DNA from: Yoonia sp. G8-12
GTDB lineage: Bacteria > Pseudomonadota > Alphaproteobacteria > Rhodobacterales > Rhodobacteraceae
Assembly (NCBI RefSeq): GCF_038443675.1
Contig: NZ_CP151762.1
Coordinates: forward strand, 372,001 to 436,000
Direction of reading: 5' to 3'
DNA: 64,000 nt
The notes under the pieces are model-generated. The model was not told the DNA's origin, ran no database searches, and was given only the letters and a program-made list of their open reading frames with translations. Both the position numbers and the translations under genes were made by a program. Positions 1 to 9,080 of this stretch are shown here, piece after piece (position 1 is the first letter of the stretch; each line of letters opens with the position of its first letter).

Positions 1-26
1 ATTGCCAAAAGACTGGAGCCCACCCC

Positions 27-659
27 ATGACCGAACACGTCACCCACGTCACCCATCCGTTGGTCCAGCACAAGCTGACGCTGATGCGCCAACGAGATAC
101 CTCAACGGCTGTGTTCCGGCAATTATTGCGCGAAATCAGCCAGTTGCTTGCCTATGAGGTGACGCGCGGCCTGCCGATGACGACCAAGCGGATTGACACC
201 CCGATGGAGCCAATGGACGCGCCCGTGATTGACGGCAAAAAGCTCGCACTGGTGTCAATCCTGCGTGCGGGCAACGGGCTTTTGGACGGTGTGCTTGAGC
301 TGATCCCCTCGGCGCGGGTGGGTTTTGTCGGGCTCTACCGTGACGAAGAAACGCTCAAGCCGGTGCAGTACTATTTTAAAGTGCCAACCGAACTTGAGGA
401 CCGTCTGGTTATTGCCGTTGATCCGATGCTGGCGACTGGAAATTCGTCGGTTGCAGCGATTGATCTGCTCAAAAAGGCAGGGGCCACCAACATCCGTTTC
501 TTGTGTCTGCTTGCCGCACCCGAAGGGATTGCGCGGATGCGCGAGGCCCATCCTGACGTGCCGATTGTGACGGCAGCGATTGACAGCCACCTCAATGAGA
601 ACGGCTATATTGTGCCGGGTCTTGGGGATGCTGGCGACCGGATGTTCGGCACCAAATAA
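27..659 (+). CDS. upp: Uracil phosphoribosyltransferase
   Basis: Salvages uracil by joining it to PRPP to give UMP in the cytoplasm. The 210-aa length is typical of the family. The PRPP-binding loop DPMLATG is at residues 132-138 and the uracil-binding segment PGLGDAGDR is at 197-205 near the C-terminus. The ATG has a GGAG Shine-Dalgarno eight bases upstream. The gene is near the left edge, so its upstream operon partners are not visible. UMP salvage is notable because the de novo gene pyrD, 14 kb away, is frameshifted as sequenced. The identification is secure. Confidence 0.97.
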   Translation: MTEHVTHVTHPLVQHKLTLMRQRDTSTAVFRQLLREISQLLAYEVTRGLPMTTKRIDTPMEPMDAPVIDGKKLALVSILRAGNGLLDGVLELIPSARVGFVGLYRDEETLKPVQYYFKVPTELEDRLVIAVDPMLATGNSSVAAIDLLKKAGATNIRFLCLLAAPEGIARMREAHPDVPIVTAAIDSHLNENGYIVPGLGDAGDRMFGTK

Positions 660-662
660 GTC

Positions 663-1679
663 CTAGATATTGCAGATATTCTGCAAGCTGACCCAATCGC
701 TATCTGTCAGGATCAGCGGAATTTCCTGTCCCGCCAGCGGATCTTGGCCAAGGTCCGGCATATTGCCGGTGCGCGCATCTGTGGCAGCCAGATAAGGCGC
801 TTGCGGTATTTGCGCCGCGGCCAGCGTTTGGCGCAAGAGTTCGGGATCGGCCGCTGGAGTGGGGCTGGCCAGCAGGGCCGCCGCGTTTTCGCGCAAGATT
901 GCGTCGGGGATTTCGCCGGTTGTTAGCAAACGGAAAGTGGTGCCAAGCCCCGCTTGTTGCAGCAAGGCCTCCAGTGGGTCCATGTGCAGCACCGAGGCGC
1001 GCCCGGCAAGGATAAAACCCGCCGCGACTGCGGGATCATCCGAAAGCTGCAACACCCCGTAGTCCAGCGCGACCAATCCTCCGGGCAAAGCCACGGCACC
1101 CTGCGAAAGCTGCGGCAACACGACGATCCGCGCTGTCGTTTGCGGCCCAAAGAGCCGCCGCGCCAGACGCCCTGCAGCGGCATTTGCCTGCGGGGCCTGA
1201 CAGGCAGGCCCTGTATCCTGCTGCAAATAGCCTAGAAGTGCCGTTCCGATCTCCATGCGCTTGGGGGCGGGCACGACGGCAAGTGTCTGCCGTGTCAGAG
1301 CGCCCGGCAACCAGAAGATCGCCAGAAGCAAAGCCACAACGATCAGACCGGCCGTCAGCCAATGTCGCAGCGTGCCGGGGTGGGGGCGCGATTTGGCAAG
1401 GGCTTTGCGCACCTCCTCGATGGCGCCAACCATGGTGCTGTCGGCAATCTCCAGAATTTCGCTGGCGTCTTCGTCGGGCGCGTAGATTGCGGGGGTCTCA
1501 TCTGGGTTTTGCCGGATCAAAGCGGGCAGGGACCAATGCGCAAGCGGACGCCCTGTGGCATCTGCAATCACCAAAGTCGCATCGCCGAAAGATAGCGTGA
1601 CATCCCGGCGCTGTCCCTCGGGCTCAGACCGCCAAAGCGCCTCGCTTTCCAGCCGTACGTATCGGTCCAGTGCCGTCAT
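663..1679 (-). CDS. Membrane-anchored protein with degenerate M48-type peptidase domain
   Basis: A 338-aa protein with a soluble N-terminal part (about 1-105), one membrane helix (about 108-124, LTAGLIVVALLLAIFWLPGA) and a C-terminal domain. The C-terminal domain reads like an M48 metallopeptidase: a VALPGGLVALDYGVLQL strand at about 196-212, then a helix where HEXXH should lie. Here the helix is AAGFILAGRASVLHMDP, with no HEXXH, so zinc-dependent catalysis is unlikely. The following QAGLGTTFRLLTTG stretch is also M48-like. The gene converges on upp with a 3-base gap. I infer a non-catalytic membrane protein of unknown role; family assignment rests on motif resemblance only. Confidence 0.75.
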   Translation of the reverse strand: MTALDRYVRLESEALWRSEPEGQRRDVTLSFGDATLVIADATGRPLAHWSLPALIRQNPDETPAIYAPDEDASEILEIADSTMVGAIEEVRKALAKSRPHPGTLRHWLTAGLIVVALLLAIFWLPGALTRQTLAVVPAPKRMEIGTALLGYLQQDTGPACQAPQANAAAGRLARRLFGPQTTARIVVLPQLSQGAVALPGGLVALDYGVLQLSDDPAVAAGFILAGRASVLHMDPLEALLQQAGLGTTFRLLTTGEIPDAILRENAAALLASPTPAADPELLRQTLAAAQIPQAPYLAATDARTGNMPDLGQDPLAGQEIPLILTDSDWVSLQNICNI

Positions 1680-2004
1680 CTGCTCTTGTGCCCTTTTGGC
1701 GCAAGCCTAGCGATTTTGGAATGGATTGTCATGTTGGAAACAGTCAACTGACGATATCACCTCATGCGCGGGTGGACCCTCCGGGGGAAGTTTGAATGGA
1801 CATGGAAAATGCCATGGTCGTGTGCGCGCTGGCGCGTTGCCCGGTGCAGGCTGATCTTGTCATATCCCCGCCAGCGCGACTTTCCACGTCACGGTCATCA
1901 ACGCTTCCGCCTGTACCGCAATACGCCTTTTAGTGGAGCAAGGTTAAAAGAGTCTTGATTTTCTATGTCCAATCAAACTTCCGCCGGAGGCATGCTGTCG
2001 TCTG
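1680..2004. other. Intergenic region holding a MITE-like repeat
   Basis: This 325-base gap between two minus-strand genes has no convincing gene; a 64-codon plus-strand reading frame (1764-1958) lacks a ribosome site and resembles no family known to me. It is largely occupied by a 213-bp inverted-repeat structure (1778-1990), described separately. The promoter of the M48-like gene should lie near 1690-1760. Confidence 0.6.
1778..1990. repeat. 213-bp MITE-like element with 33-bp terminal inverted repeats
   Basis: A 33-bp sequence at 1778-1810 (plus strand, beginning CCTCCGGGGGAAGTTTGA) recurs inverted at 1958-1990 with 30 of 33 bases identical, CCTCCGG being outermost at both ends. Between them is a perfect 10-bp inverted repeat, CGCGCTGGCG at 1825-1834 and CGCCAGCGCG at 1869-1878. 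There is no open reading frame of note inside. A third copy of the 33-mer lies at 59606-59638. The layout suggests a small non-autonomous mobile element or a REP-like family; no target-site duplication was identified. Confidence 0.6.
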
Positions 2005-3630
2005 CTAAAGTGCCTTGGCCAGATTGCGGAGCTCAAACTTCTGGATTTTCCCTGTCGAGGTCTTGGGCAACTCTTGAAAGACCACCTTCTTGGGGCATTT
2101 GAAGCCCGCAAGGCGTAACCGTGTGAATGCGATGATGTCTGCCTCTTCGGCGCTGGCGCCATCCTTGAGTTCGACAAATGCACAGGGTACTTCGCCCCAT
2201 TGGTCGTCCGGTTTGGCAACCACGGCGCAAAGATTGACCGCTGGATGATGCATCAAGGCGCCTTCGACTTCGACCGAACTGATGTTTTCGCCACCCGAAA
2301 TGATGATGTCCTTGGCGCGATCTGAGATCTGCATCGCACCACCAGGGTGCTGGATGGCAAGGTCCTCGGAATGGAAATATCCACCGGCAAAGGCCTTTTC
2401 GGTCGCGGCTGGATTTTTAAGGTAGCCTTTCATCACCGCGTTACCGCGCATCACGATTTCACCTTGAGTGGCCCCGTCGCGCGGGACTTGGCGCATCTGG
2501 TCGTCAACCACGGTCACGTCTTCCATAATCGGAAAGCCAACGCCTTGGCGTGCTTTGATCGCGGCTTGCTCTTCTTCGGGCAGTGCATCCCATCCATCAT
2601 CCAGAATGCATTCGGTCACATGCCCGTAGGTTTCGGTCAAACCGTAGACCTGTTTGACATTGAACCCCAATTTGCCAATCGCCGAGAGCGTGGCGGGGGC
2701 AGGGGGCGCGCCTGCGGTAAAGACCTCGACCACATGATCAAAGCTGCGCCGTTCTGCGTCCTTGGCGTTCACGAGCAGATTGAGCACGATGGGCGCGCCA
2801 CCAAAATGTGTGACCCCTTCATTGCCTATCGCATCATAGATCGCCTTGGCCGTAATATCGCGGCAACAGATCGCTGTGCCCCCCAAGGCCGGCAACATCC
2901 AGGTATGGTTCCAGCCATTGCAGTGAAACAGCGGCACGATTTGCAGGTAGCGCATGAAAAGCGGCAGTTCCCAGCTGATCGGCGTGCCCATGGTCATCAG
3001 GTATGCGCCACGATGGTGGTAGACGACACCTTTGGGTCGCCCTGTGGTGCCTGAGGTATAGTTCAGCGCAAGGCTTTCCCACTCGTCCTCGGGCAGGACC
3101 CACACGAATTCCGGATCGCCCGTGGCAAGAAAATCTTCATAGTTCTGCTGGTCACCGATGGCATGTACACCGGCCTGATCATCGGGGACTTCGATAATCA
3201 GCGGCGCTGGTCCCTCCATTAAGTCGACCGCAGCCATGGCCAGCGGTAGAAACTGGCTGTCCACAAGGGCGATCTTTGCCTCGCCGTGGTCAAAGATGTA
3301 GGCAACGGTATCAACATCAAGGCGCGTATTGATTGTGTTAAGGACCGCACCGCAGGCGGGCACACCGAAGGCGGCCTCGGATTGCGCGGGGATGTTGGGC
3401 AGGATGGTTGCGACCACATCGCCCGGTTTCACGCCGACCTTGGTGAGCGCTGAGGCCAGACGCGACACCCGCCGGTAATACTTTGCGTAGGTCATGCGCG
3501 TCTTGCCGTAGATGACGGCCTCGCGGTCGGCAAAGATCAACGCCGCCCGTTGCAAATGTGAAAGCGGTGTGAGTGGCACATAGTTTGCCGCCCGCTTGCC
3601 CAGACCCGTCTCGTCACGCATCCAACCCAT
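2005..3630 (-). CDS. AMP-forming acyl-CoA ligase (medium-chain / DmdB-like)
   Basis: ANL-superfamily ligase of 541 aa that activates a carboxylic acid to its CoA thioester via an acyl-adenylate. The phosphate-binding loop YTSGTTGRPKG is at about residues 191-201, and the C-terminal hinge region includes ISGGENISSVEVEGAL and the catalytic-lysine segment TSTGKIQKFELR. The ATG at 3630 is chosen because GGGAGG stands eight bases upstream; the reading frame is open 21 codons further without a ribosome site. Its size and family match fatty-acyl ligases and 3-methylmercaptopropionyl-CoA ligase (DmdB) of roseobacters. Substrate cannot be decided from sequence, but the neighbouring beta-oxidation genes support fatty or branched acids. 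Confidence 0.9.
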   Translation of the reverse strand: MGWMRDETGLGKRAANYVPLTPLSHLQRAALIFADREAVIYGKTRMTYAKYYRRVSRLASALTKVGVKPGDVVATILPNIPAQSEAAFGVPACGAVLNTINTRLDVDTVAYIFDHGEAKIALVDSQFLPLAMAAVDLMEGPAPLIIEVPDDQAGVHAIGDQQNYEDFLATGDPEFVWVLPEDEWESLALNYTSGTTGRPKGVVYHHRGAYLMTMGTPISWELPLFMRYLQIVPLFHCNGWNHTWMLPALGGTAICCRDITAKAIYDAIGNEGVTHFGGAPIVLNLLVNAKDAERRSFDHVVEVFTAGAPPAPATLSAIGKLGFNVKQVYGLTETYGHVTECILDDGWDALPEEEQAAIKARQGVGFPIMEDVTVVDDQMRQVPRDGATQGEIVMRGNAVMKGYLKNPAATEKAFAGGYFHSEDLAIQHPGGAMQISDRAKDIIISGGENISSVEVEGALMHHPAVNLCAVVAKPDDQWGEVPCAFVELKDGASAEEADIIAFTRLRLAGFKCPKKVVFQELPKTSTGKIQKFELRNLAKAL

Positions 3631-3764
3631 TGCATGATCCTCCCTCTTTCGGGTCCATAAGAGCTGAAGAAAAGGCATGATGACAAGTCTCAATTGTCAG
3701 ACAATTGGGATTCCCTGTGCGATCTTGGCTTGTCACCTCGCGTGGGCGGTGTTTCTTTGCCGGG

Positions 3765-4433
3765 ATGATCATTTCCGCGCGGCGCAGTTTTGTCTTTGTA
3801 CACATTCCCAAGACAGGCGGGACGAGCATGGCGCTCGCGCTGGAGGACCGGGCGGCGGGTGACGATATCCTGATCGGGGATACGCCCAAGGCGAAGAAGC
3901 GGCGCAAGCGGCAGCAGGCTTTGCAGGCACCGGGCCGACTTTGGGAAAACAGTTCGCTGCGCGATGTCGACGGGCTTTACCCGCCAGAGGTCTTTGTCTT
4001 TACGCTGGTCCGCAATCCGTGGGATCGCATGTTCAGCTATTATCATTGGCTGCAAGAGCAGAATTTCGACCATCCTGCCGCTCATGTCGCCAAGGCTCAG
4101 GAGTTTGCGGGGTACCTGCGCGACCCGTCAGTGCAGTCAGCCGTGCGCAAGAGCGCTTATCCCAGCTATGTGACAGATGCCCAAGGGCGCGAACGCTGCG
4201 ATCTTTTTGCGCGGATAGAGCATCCGGAAGATTTGCGACCGCTTTGGAAACACTTGGGCTTTCAGCTAAGTATTCCGCATGTGTACTGGTCCCGGCGCAA
4301 CCGAAACTGGTGCATGTACTATGATGCGGAAAGCTTTGAAATTGTGAGCGAAATTGCGTCGGATGATGTCTTACGGTTTGGATATGACACGACGCTTGAA
4401 GGTGGCGCACCCCCATCTGGGGATGCGCCATAA
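3765..4433 (+). CDS. Sulfotransferase family protein
   Basis: A 222-aa protein with the PAPS 5'-phosphosulfate loop PKTGGTS at about residues 15-21, right after the first beta strand (FVFVHI), and a 3'-phosphate-binding segment RNPWDRMFSYY further on. These are hallmarks of carbohydrate-type (family 2) sulfotransferases. The ATG at 3765 places the P-loop at the usual distance from the N-terminus; a longer frame from 3705 would add a non-homologous leader. It lies alone on the plus strand, divergent from the acyl-CoA ligase and convergent with the FadB-type gene, ending 3 bases from it. The acceptor is unknown. Confidence 0.8.
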   Translation: MIISARRSFVFVHIPKTGGTSMALALEDRAAGDDILIGDTPKAKKRRKRQQALQAPGRLWENSSLRDVDGLYPPEVFVFTLVRNPWDRMFSYYHWLQEQNFDHPAAHVAKAQEFAGYLRDPSVQSAVRKSAYPSYVTDAQGRERCDLFARIEHPEDLRPLWKHLGFQLSIPHVYWSRRNRNWCMYYDAESFEIVSEIASDDVLRFGYDTTLEGGAPPSGDAP

Positions 4434-4436
4434 GGC

Positions 4437-6635
4437 CTAGGCGGCCTTTGATGTCGTACCGAAGCGTTTGTAGAACTCTTGGTTCTTGTCCGCCATCTCG
4501 CGCAGCAGGTCGGGCGTCTTGAACCGATCACCAAATTGTTCGGTCAACTGGTCACACCGCTCGGCCGCATAGGGCGCGCCGATGATGTCGAGCCAGCTGA
4601 ACGGGCCACCGGACCACGCTGCAAAGCCCCAGCCGAGGATCGCGCCGACGTCGCCTTCGCGGATGTCTTCGAGCACACCTTCTTCCAGCGCGCGGACTGC
4701 TTCCAGCGTTTGTGCAAACAGCAACCGGTGCTGCACGGTTGTCAGGTCTGGCTGTTCGTCGGCCACAGGGTATTGGGCTGCAAGCCCTTCCCAAAGACCG
4801 CCGCGCTTGCCCTTTTCATCGTAGGCATAGAAGCCCGCGTTGGATTTGCGGCCCAGACGCTCCTGATCAAACATCCAGAACAGAACCTCATCCACTTCAC
4901 CATCAGGGTAGGCATCGCCCATCGCGGCGCGTGTCGCCTTGGCGATCTTCACGCCCAGATCGACCGAGGTTTCGTCAACCAGTTGCAGCGGGCCCAAAGG
5001 CATACCAACGAGCTTGGCCGCGTTTTCGATCAGCGCAGGTTCCACACCTTCCTTCACCATCCGAATGCCTTCGTTGATGTAAGGGATGATGCAGCGGTTG
5101 GCATAGAAGAACCGTTCGTCGTTGACGACAATCGGTGTCTTCTTGATCTGGCGCACATAGTCGAGCGCTTTGGCCACGGCCACATCGCCGGTTTCTTTAC
5201 CCTTGATGATCTCGACCAGCAGCATCTTGTCCACGGGGCTGAAGAAGTGGATGCCGATGAATTTCTCGGCGTCGGCGGATGCTTTCGCCAGCTCTGTGAT
5301 CGGCAGGGTAGAGGTGTTGGTTGCAAAGATGCAGTCGGGGCCGGTGACGGCTTGCACCTTGGCGGTGACGTCGGCCTTGACGCCCACATCTTCAAACACG
5401 GCTTCGACGATCAGATCGCAACCTTTCAGCGCGTCGTAATCGGTCGTCGCGTTGATCAGACCAAGGACCGCGTCTTTTTTCTCTTGCGTCACTTTCTTGC
5501 GCGCCATGCCTTTGTCAAGATGCGCGGTGGTGTAGGATTTGCCCTTATCCGCAGCTTCCTGCGTGCTGTCGATCAGTACGACTTCGATGCCTGCGAGAGC
5601 GGAAACAAGCGAGATACCCGCGCCCATCATACCTGCCCCGATCACGCCAACCTTTTTGACCTTCTGGTCGGGGGCTTCGGGACGGTTTGCACCTTTTTCC
5701 AAAGCTTCCTTGTTGATGAAAAGGCTGCGGATCATGGCAGAGGATGACGGGTTCATCAGAACATTGGTGAACCAGCGCGCCTCGATCTTGATCGCGGTGT
5801 CGAAGGGGACCAGTGCGCCTTCATAGACGGCAGAGAGTAGAGCCTTGGCTGCAGGGTACACGCCTTGCGTCTTGCCATTGACCATCGCGGAAGCCCCGAC
5901 AAAGGTCATGAAGCCCGCAGGGTGGTAGGGCGCGCCGCCGGGCATTTTGTAGCCCTTTTCATCCCATGGTTTGACGATGGAAGGTTTAGACAGAACCCAC
6001 GCTTTCGCGGCAGAAAGCAACTCATCCGCCGGAACAACCTCATCGACAACGCCAGCGGCCTTTGCCTTCATCGGATCGTTCAGTTTGCCTTCCAGCAGAA
6101 GGGGCGACGCACCCATCGCACCGAGCTTACGCGACAGACGGGTCGTACCACCTGCACCGGGGAAGATACCCACAAGGATTTCCGGCAGGCCGATTTTGGC
6201 CTTTGGATTGTCGGCGGCAAAGATGCGGTGACAGGCCAGCGGGATTTCCAGACCGATGCCAAGCGCGGTACCGGGCAGGGCGCAGGCGATCGGCTTGCCG
6301 CCTTTGTTGGTCTTGGGGTCCATGCCTGCGCGTTCGATCTTGCGCAGCACAGCGTGCATCGCTATCACGCCCTCGAACAGGCCGCGTGCAGGGTCATCGC
6401 CTGCGCTTTCCTTCATCTTTGCGATGATGTTTAGGTCCATGCCACCGGCAAAAGACCCTTCCTTACCGGATGTGATGATCACGCCTTTGATTGCGTCATC
6501 GGCAAGGGCCTGATCAATCAGCGCGTCCAGATCGGTGAACCCTTGCTGGTTCATCACGTTCATGGATTTGCCTTGCGTATCCCAGACAATCGTTGCGACG
6601 CCATCGGCGTCGGTGGTCATGGTAAAGTCGGTCAT
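4437..6635 (-). CDS. fadB: FadB/FadJ-type multifunctional beta-oxidation protein
   Basis: A 732-aa fusion of enoyl-CoA hydratase and 3-hydroxyacyl-CoA dehydrogenase, performing the two middle steps of beta-oxidation. The N-terminal crotonase domain (about 1-190) carries the oxyanion-hole region SFAGGMDL and LPEILVGIFPGAGGTTRL. The NAD-binding motif GAGMMGAG is at about 333-340. The dehydrogenase C-terminal domains follow (NRCIIPYINEG and GPLQLVDE). Length and order agree with FadB/FadJ. It lies downstream of the thiolase and a small conserved gene on the same strand, so they are probably cotranscribed as fadA-orf-fadB. Confidence 0.95.
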   Translation of the reverse strand: MTDFTMTTDADGVATIVWDTQGKSMNVMNQQGFTDLDALIDQALADDAIKGVIITSGKEGSFAGGMDLNIIAKMKESAGDDPARGLFEGVIAMHAVLRKIERAGMDPKTNKGGKPIACALPGTALGIGLEIPLACHRIFAADNPKAKIGLPEILVGIFPGAGGTTRLSRKLGAMGASPLLLEGKLNDPMKAKAAGVVDEVVPADELLSAAKAWVLSKPSIVKPWDEKGYKMPGGAPYHPAGFMTFVGASAMVNGKTQGVYPAAKALLSAVYEGALVPFDTAIKIEARWFTNVLMNPSSSAMIRSLFINKEALEKGANRPEAPDQKVKKVGVIGAGMMGAGISLVSALAGIEVVLIDSTQEAADKGKSYTTAHLDKGMARKKVTQEKKDAVLGLINATTDYDALKGCDLIVEAVFEDVGVKADVTAKVQAVTGPDCIFATNTSTLPITELAKASADAEKFIGIHFFSPVDKMLLVEIIKGKETGDVAVAKALDYVRQIKKTPIVVNDERFFYANRCIIPYINEGIRMVKEGVEPALIENAAKLVGMPLGPLQLVDETSVDLGVKIAKATRAAMGDAYPDGEVDEVLFWMFDQERLGRKSNAGFYAYDEKGKRGGLWEGLAAQYPVADEQPDLTTVQHRLLFAQTLEAVRALEEGVLEDIREGDVGAILGWGFAAWSGGPFSWLDIIGAPYAAERCDQLTEQFGDRFKTPDLLREMADKNQEFYKRFGTTSKAA

Positions 6636-6666
6636 TGAAGGTCTCCCTCAGAGGTCTTGGTCCGGA

Positions 6667-7113
6667 TCATGACGCGCGGCCAGACCCATCTGTTTCAATT
6701 TTTGTGTTTGCAAAGAAAAGCGGCCACTGGTCTTGCGTCATACCGGTGGTGACGCGTACCGCCCGCCAGATATTCCCTTGTTTTTCGAGCATCATCGACG
6801 ATGAGAAAGCAGGCATGACGCGCGCGCCGTTTGACAGGATTTCGGTGTCGTAGTCCCCGACAATCCGGTCGGGGGATAATCGTGTCACCCCCCGAGCGAT
6901 GCGGATCATGTCGGTCACGCGATGGGTCTGCATCATGCTGACCCACTGGTCGAATTTTAGCTTTAGCCCGTCCTGTGTGCCGATCGTGCTGGCCCGCCGT
7001 TCGCTGACGATCTCCAACGGCAGGCTGACAGCGTTTTCGTAAAGATCAAAGCGTTCGTCAAAGAAGGCAGCCGCCACCTCATCAAGCCATTCCTGAAAGA
7101 AGAGTTCGGCCAT
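6667..7113 (-). CDS. Conserved hypothetical protein between fadA and fadB
   Basis: A 148-aa protein starting MAELFFQEWLDEVA. The reading frame opens further upstream inside fadA, but GGGGGC about nine bases before the ATG at 7113 supports this start, 17 bases after the thiolase stop. There is no signal peptide or membrane helix. It has alternating helices and strands (RIVGDYDTEIL, MMLEKQGNIWRAVRVTT) that would suit a small alpha+beta cone fold such as SnoaL/NTF2, but this is only an impression of the pattern. Its position inside the fad operon suggests an accessory role in fatty-acid oxidation. I do not recognise a named family with certainty. Confidence 0.7.
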   Translation of the reverse strand: MAELFFQEWLDEVAAAFFDERFDLYENAVSLPLEIVSERRASTIGTQDGLKLKFDQWVSMMQTHRVTDMIRIARGVTRLSPDRIVGDYDTEILSNGARVMPAFSSSMMLEKQGNIWRAVRVTTGMTQDQWPLFFANTKIETDGSGRAS

Positions 7114-7130
7114 CGGTCGTTGCCCCCTGC

Positions 7131-8342
7131 TTAGATCCGCTCGATGATGGTCGCGGCCCCCATGCCGGAAGCGATGCAAAGGGTGGCAAGGCCGGTGCCT
7201 TTGCCTGTCCGCTCCAACTCGTCCAGCAAGGTGCCGATGATGATTGCACCTGTGGCCCCCAGCGGGTGGCCCATGGCGATGGACCCGCCGTTGACGTTAA
7301 CCTTGCTGTGGTCCACATCGAATGCCTGCATAAAGCGCAGCACCACCGAGGCGAAAGCCTCGTTAACCTCGAAGAGGTCGATGTCGCTGATGCTCATGCC
7401 ACTGTCTTTCATGATTTTTTCGGTCACGGGCACAGGGCCGGTCAGCATGACGGTCGGGTCGGTGCCGATCTTGGCGGTCGCACGGATCACAGCGCGGGGT
7501 TTGAGGCCCATTGCCTCGCCCCATTCCTTGGATGCAATCAAAAGACCGGCTGCGCCATCCACGATACCGGAGGAGTTGCCGGCGTGGTGGATGTGGTTGA
7601 TCCGCTCAAGATGTGGATATTTCATCAGCGCGACTTTATCAAAGCCGGGCATGACTTCACCCATGGCTTGGAACGCAGGGTTGAGCGACCCCAGCGTCTG
7701 CATGTTGGTTTCCGGGCGCATGTACTCGTCATGATCCAGAATGGGCAGGCCGTTGATATCGCGCACCGTCACAACTGATTTGGCGAACCGGTTGTCATCC
7801 CACGCCGCTTTCGCACGCTTCTGGCTTTCGACGGCCAGCTGGTCCGCATCGTCACGGCTAAATCCATATTCGGTCGCGATGATATCCGCGGAAATACCTT
7901 GCGGGACGAAATAGCTATCCATCGCAATGGAAGGGTCAACGGCAATCGCTGCCCCGTCTGAGCCCATGGCCACACGGCCCATCATTTCCACGCCACCGGC
8001 GATATAGGCCTGACCTGCGCCGCCTTTGACCTGGTTGGCGGCAAGGTTCACGGCCTCCATGCCCGAGGCGCAGAAACGGTTGATTGCAAGACCGGGGATG
8101 GACTGATCCAGATCAGAGGCCAGAACAGCCGTGCGCGCAAGGCATCCACCTTGTTCGCCGACTTGGGTGACATTGCCCCAGATCACATCCTCAACGGCAT
8201 GGCCTTCCAGCCCGTTGCGGGATTTCAATTCGTTCAGCACGCCTGCCGACAGGCGCGCCGATGTCACCTCGTGCAGGCTGCCGTCCTTGCGGCCTTTGCC
8301 GCGCGGGGTGCGAATGGCGTCATAGATATAGGCTTCGGTCAT
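7131..8342 (-). CDS. fadA: Acetyl-CoA C-acyltransferase (thiolase)
   Basis: A 403-aa type II thiolase that cleaves 3-ketoacyl-CoA with CoA to release acetyl-CoA, the last step of beta-oxidation. The nucleophilic cysteine lies in NRFCASGMEAVNLA (about residue 90), the catalytic histidine in GGSIAMGHPLGATG, and the second cysteine in CIASGMGAATIIE at the C-terminus. The start has GGAGG upstream. It is the first gene of the fadA-orf-fadB group. The upstream GST gene ends 25 bases before it and may belong to the same transcript. Confidence 0.96.
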   Translation of the reverse strand: MTEAYIYDAIRTPRGKGRKDGSLHEVTSARLSAGVLNELKSRNGLEGHAVEDVIWGNVTQVGEQGGCLARTAVLASDLDQSIPGLAINRFCASGMEAVNLAANQVKGGAGQAYIAGGVEMMGRVAMGSDGAAIAVDPSIAMDSYFVPQGISADIIATEYGFSRDDADQLAVESQKRAKAAWDDNRFAKSVVTVRDINGLPILDHDEYMRPETNMQTLGSLNPAFQAMGEVMPGFDKVALMKYPHLERINHIHHAGNSSGIVDGAAGLLIASKEWGEAMGLKPRAVIRATAKIGTDPTVMLTGPVPVTEKIMKDSGMSISDIDLFEVNEAFASVVLRFMQAFDVDHSKVNVNGGSIAMGHPLGATGAIIIGTLLDELERTGKGTGLATLCIASGMGAATIIERI

Positions 8343-8366
8343 AGTGTCCTCCGGTATGCGTCCGCG

Positions 8367-8993
8367 TTAGCCAAGGGCGCGCGGCATCAGGTCATAAGGG
8401 TGTTTCCAACCGGGCTGGTCTGCGATTGCATCCAGCCAACGGTCGATATGGGGGTAATCTTTACGGTTGAAGGTAAAGTCTTCGGTGTAAAACAGGTATC
8501 CGGCACAGGCGATGTCGGCGATGGTGATGTCGTCGGCGGCGAGCCATTTTGTCTCGCTCAACTGTGTTTCCATCACCTTCAACGCAGACGCGAGGCGCGT
8601 CGCCAGAAAGGCGTTCACGTCGGCATTGCGTTTGTCTTCGGGCAGGAAATTCATGTTGAACCGCAAAGGGCCTGCAACGCCGGATACCTTGTGATTGTCA
8701 AAGAACATCCAGCGCAGCACGTCACGGCGTTCGGCGGCAGACTTGCCCCCCAGCTTGCCGGTTTTCGAGCTGATGTAATCCTGCATCACGCCCGATTGGG
8801 TCAGGATCAGATCGCCATCTTCAAGAACTGGCACTTCGCCCATGACATTCAAAGCGCGAAATTCGGGCGAACGGGTGGCGCCTTTGAAGAAATCAACAAA
8901 GACCGGCTCCCATGCCGCGTCGGCAAGGTTCAGGGTCAGTGCGACTTTGTAGGCATTTCCGCTTTCGCCAAAGCAATGGAGTTTCATAGTCAT
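8367..8993 (-). CDS. Glutathione S-transferase family protein
   Basis: A 208-aa GST-like protein beginning MTMKLHCFGESGNAYKVAL, with the thioredoxin-fold N-terminal half and the GEVPVLEDGDLILTQS segment, whose cis-proline and glutathione gamma-glutamyl contact residues are typical. The helical C-terminal domain contains the N-capping-type motif TIADIACAGYL. The ATG at 8993 is preceded by GGGAGG at ten bases; the open frame beyond it is not homologous. It sits between the acyl-CoA dehydrogenase and thiolase genes on the same strand. Substrate is unknown; a detoxification or isomerase role is possible. Confidence 0.88.
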   Translation of the reverse strand: MTMKLHCFGESGNAYKVALTLNLADAAWEPVFVDFFKGATRSPEFRALNVMGEVPVLEDGDLILTQSGVMQDYISSKTGKLGGKSAAERRDVLRWMFFDNHKVSGVAGPLRFNMNFLPEDKRNADVNAFLATRLASALKVMETQLSETKWLAADDITIADIACAGYLFYTEDFTFNRKDYPHIDRWLDAIADQPGWKHPYDLMPRALG

Positions 8994-9080
8994 ATGATGC
9001 AGGCCTCCCAACCTAAGGTGGATTTTACGATCCATAAAATCCGGCAAGGGCGCGCCAAGATCGGCGCGCCCTTGGTCAGC

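Noticed and set aside
1764..1958. 64-codon plus-strand frame in the 1.7-2.0 kb gap
   Set aside because: It spans an inverted-repeat element, lacks a ribosome site and has no family likeness.
4479..5747. 422-codon plus-strand frame opposite fadB
   Set aside because: Mirror of the fadB coding strand; the minus strand carries all catalytic motifs.
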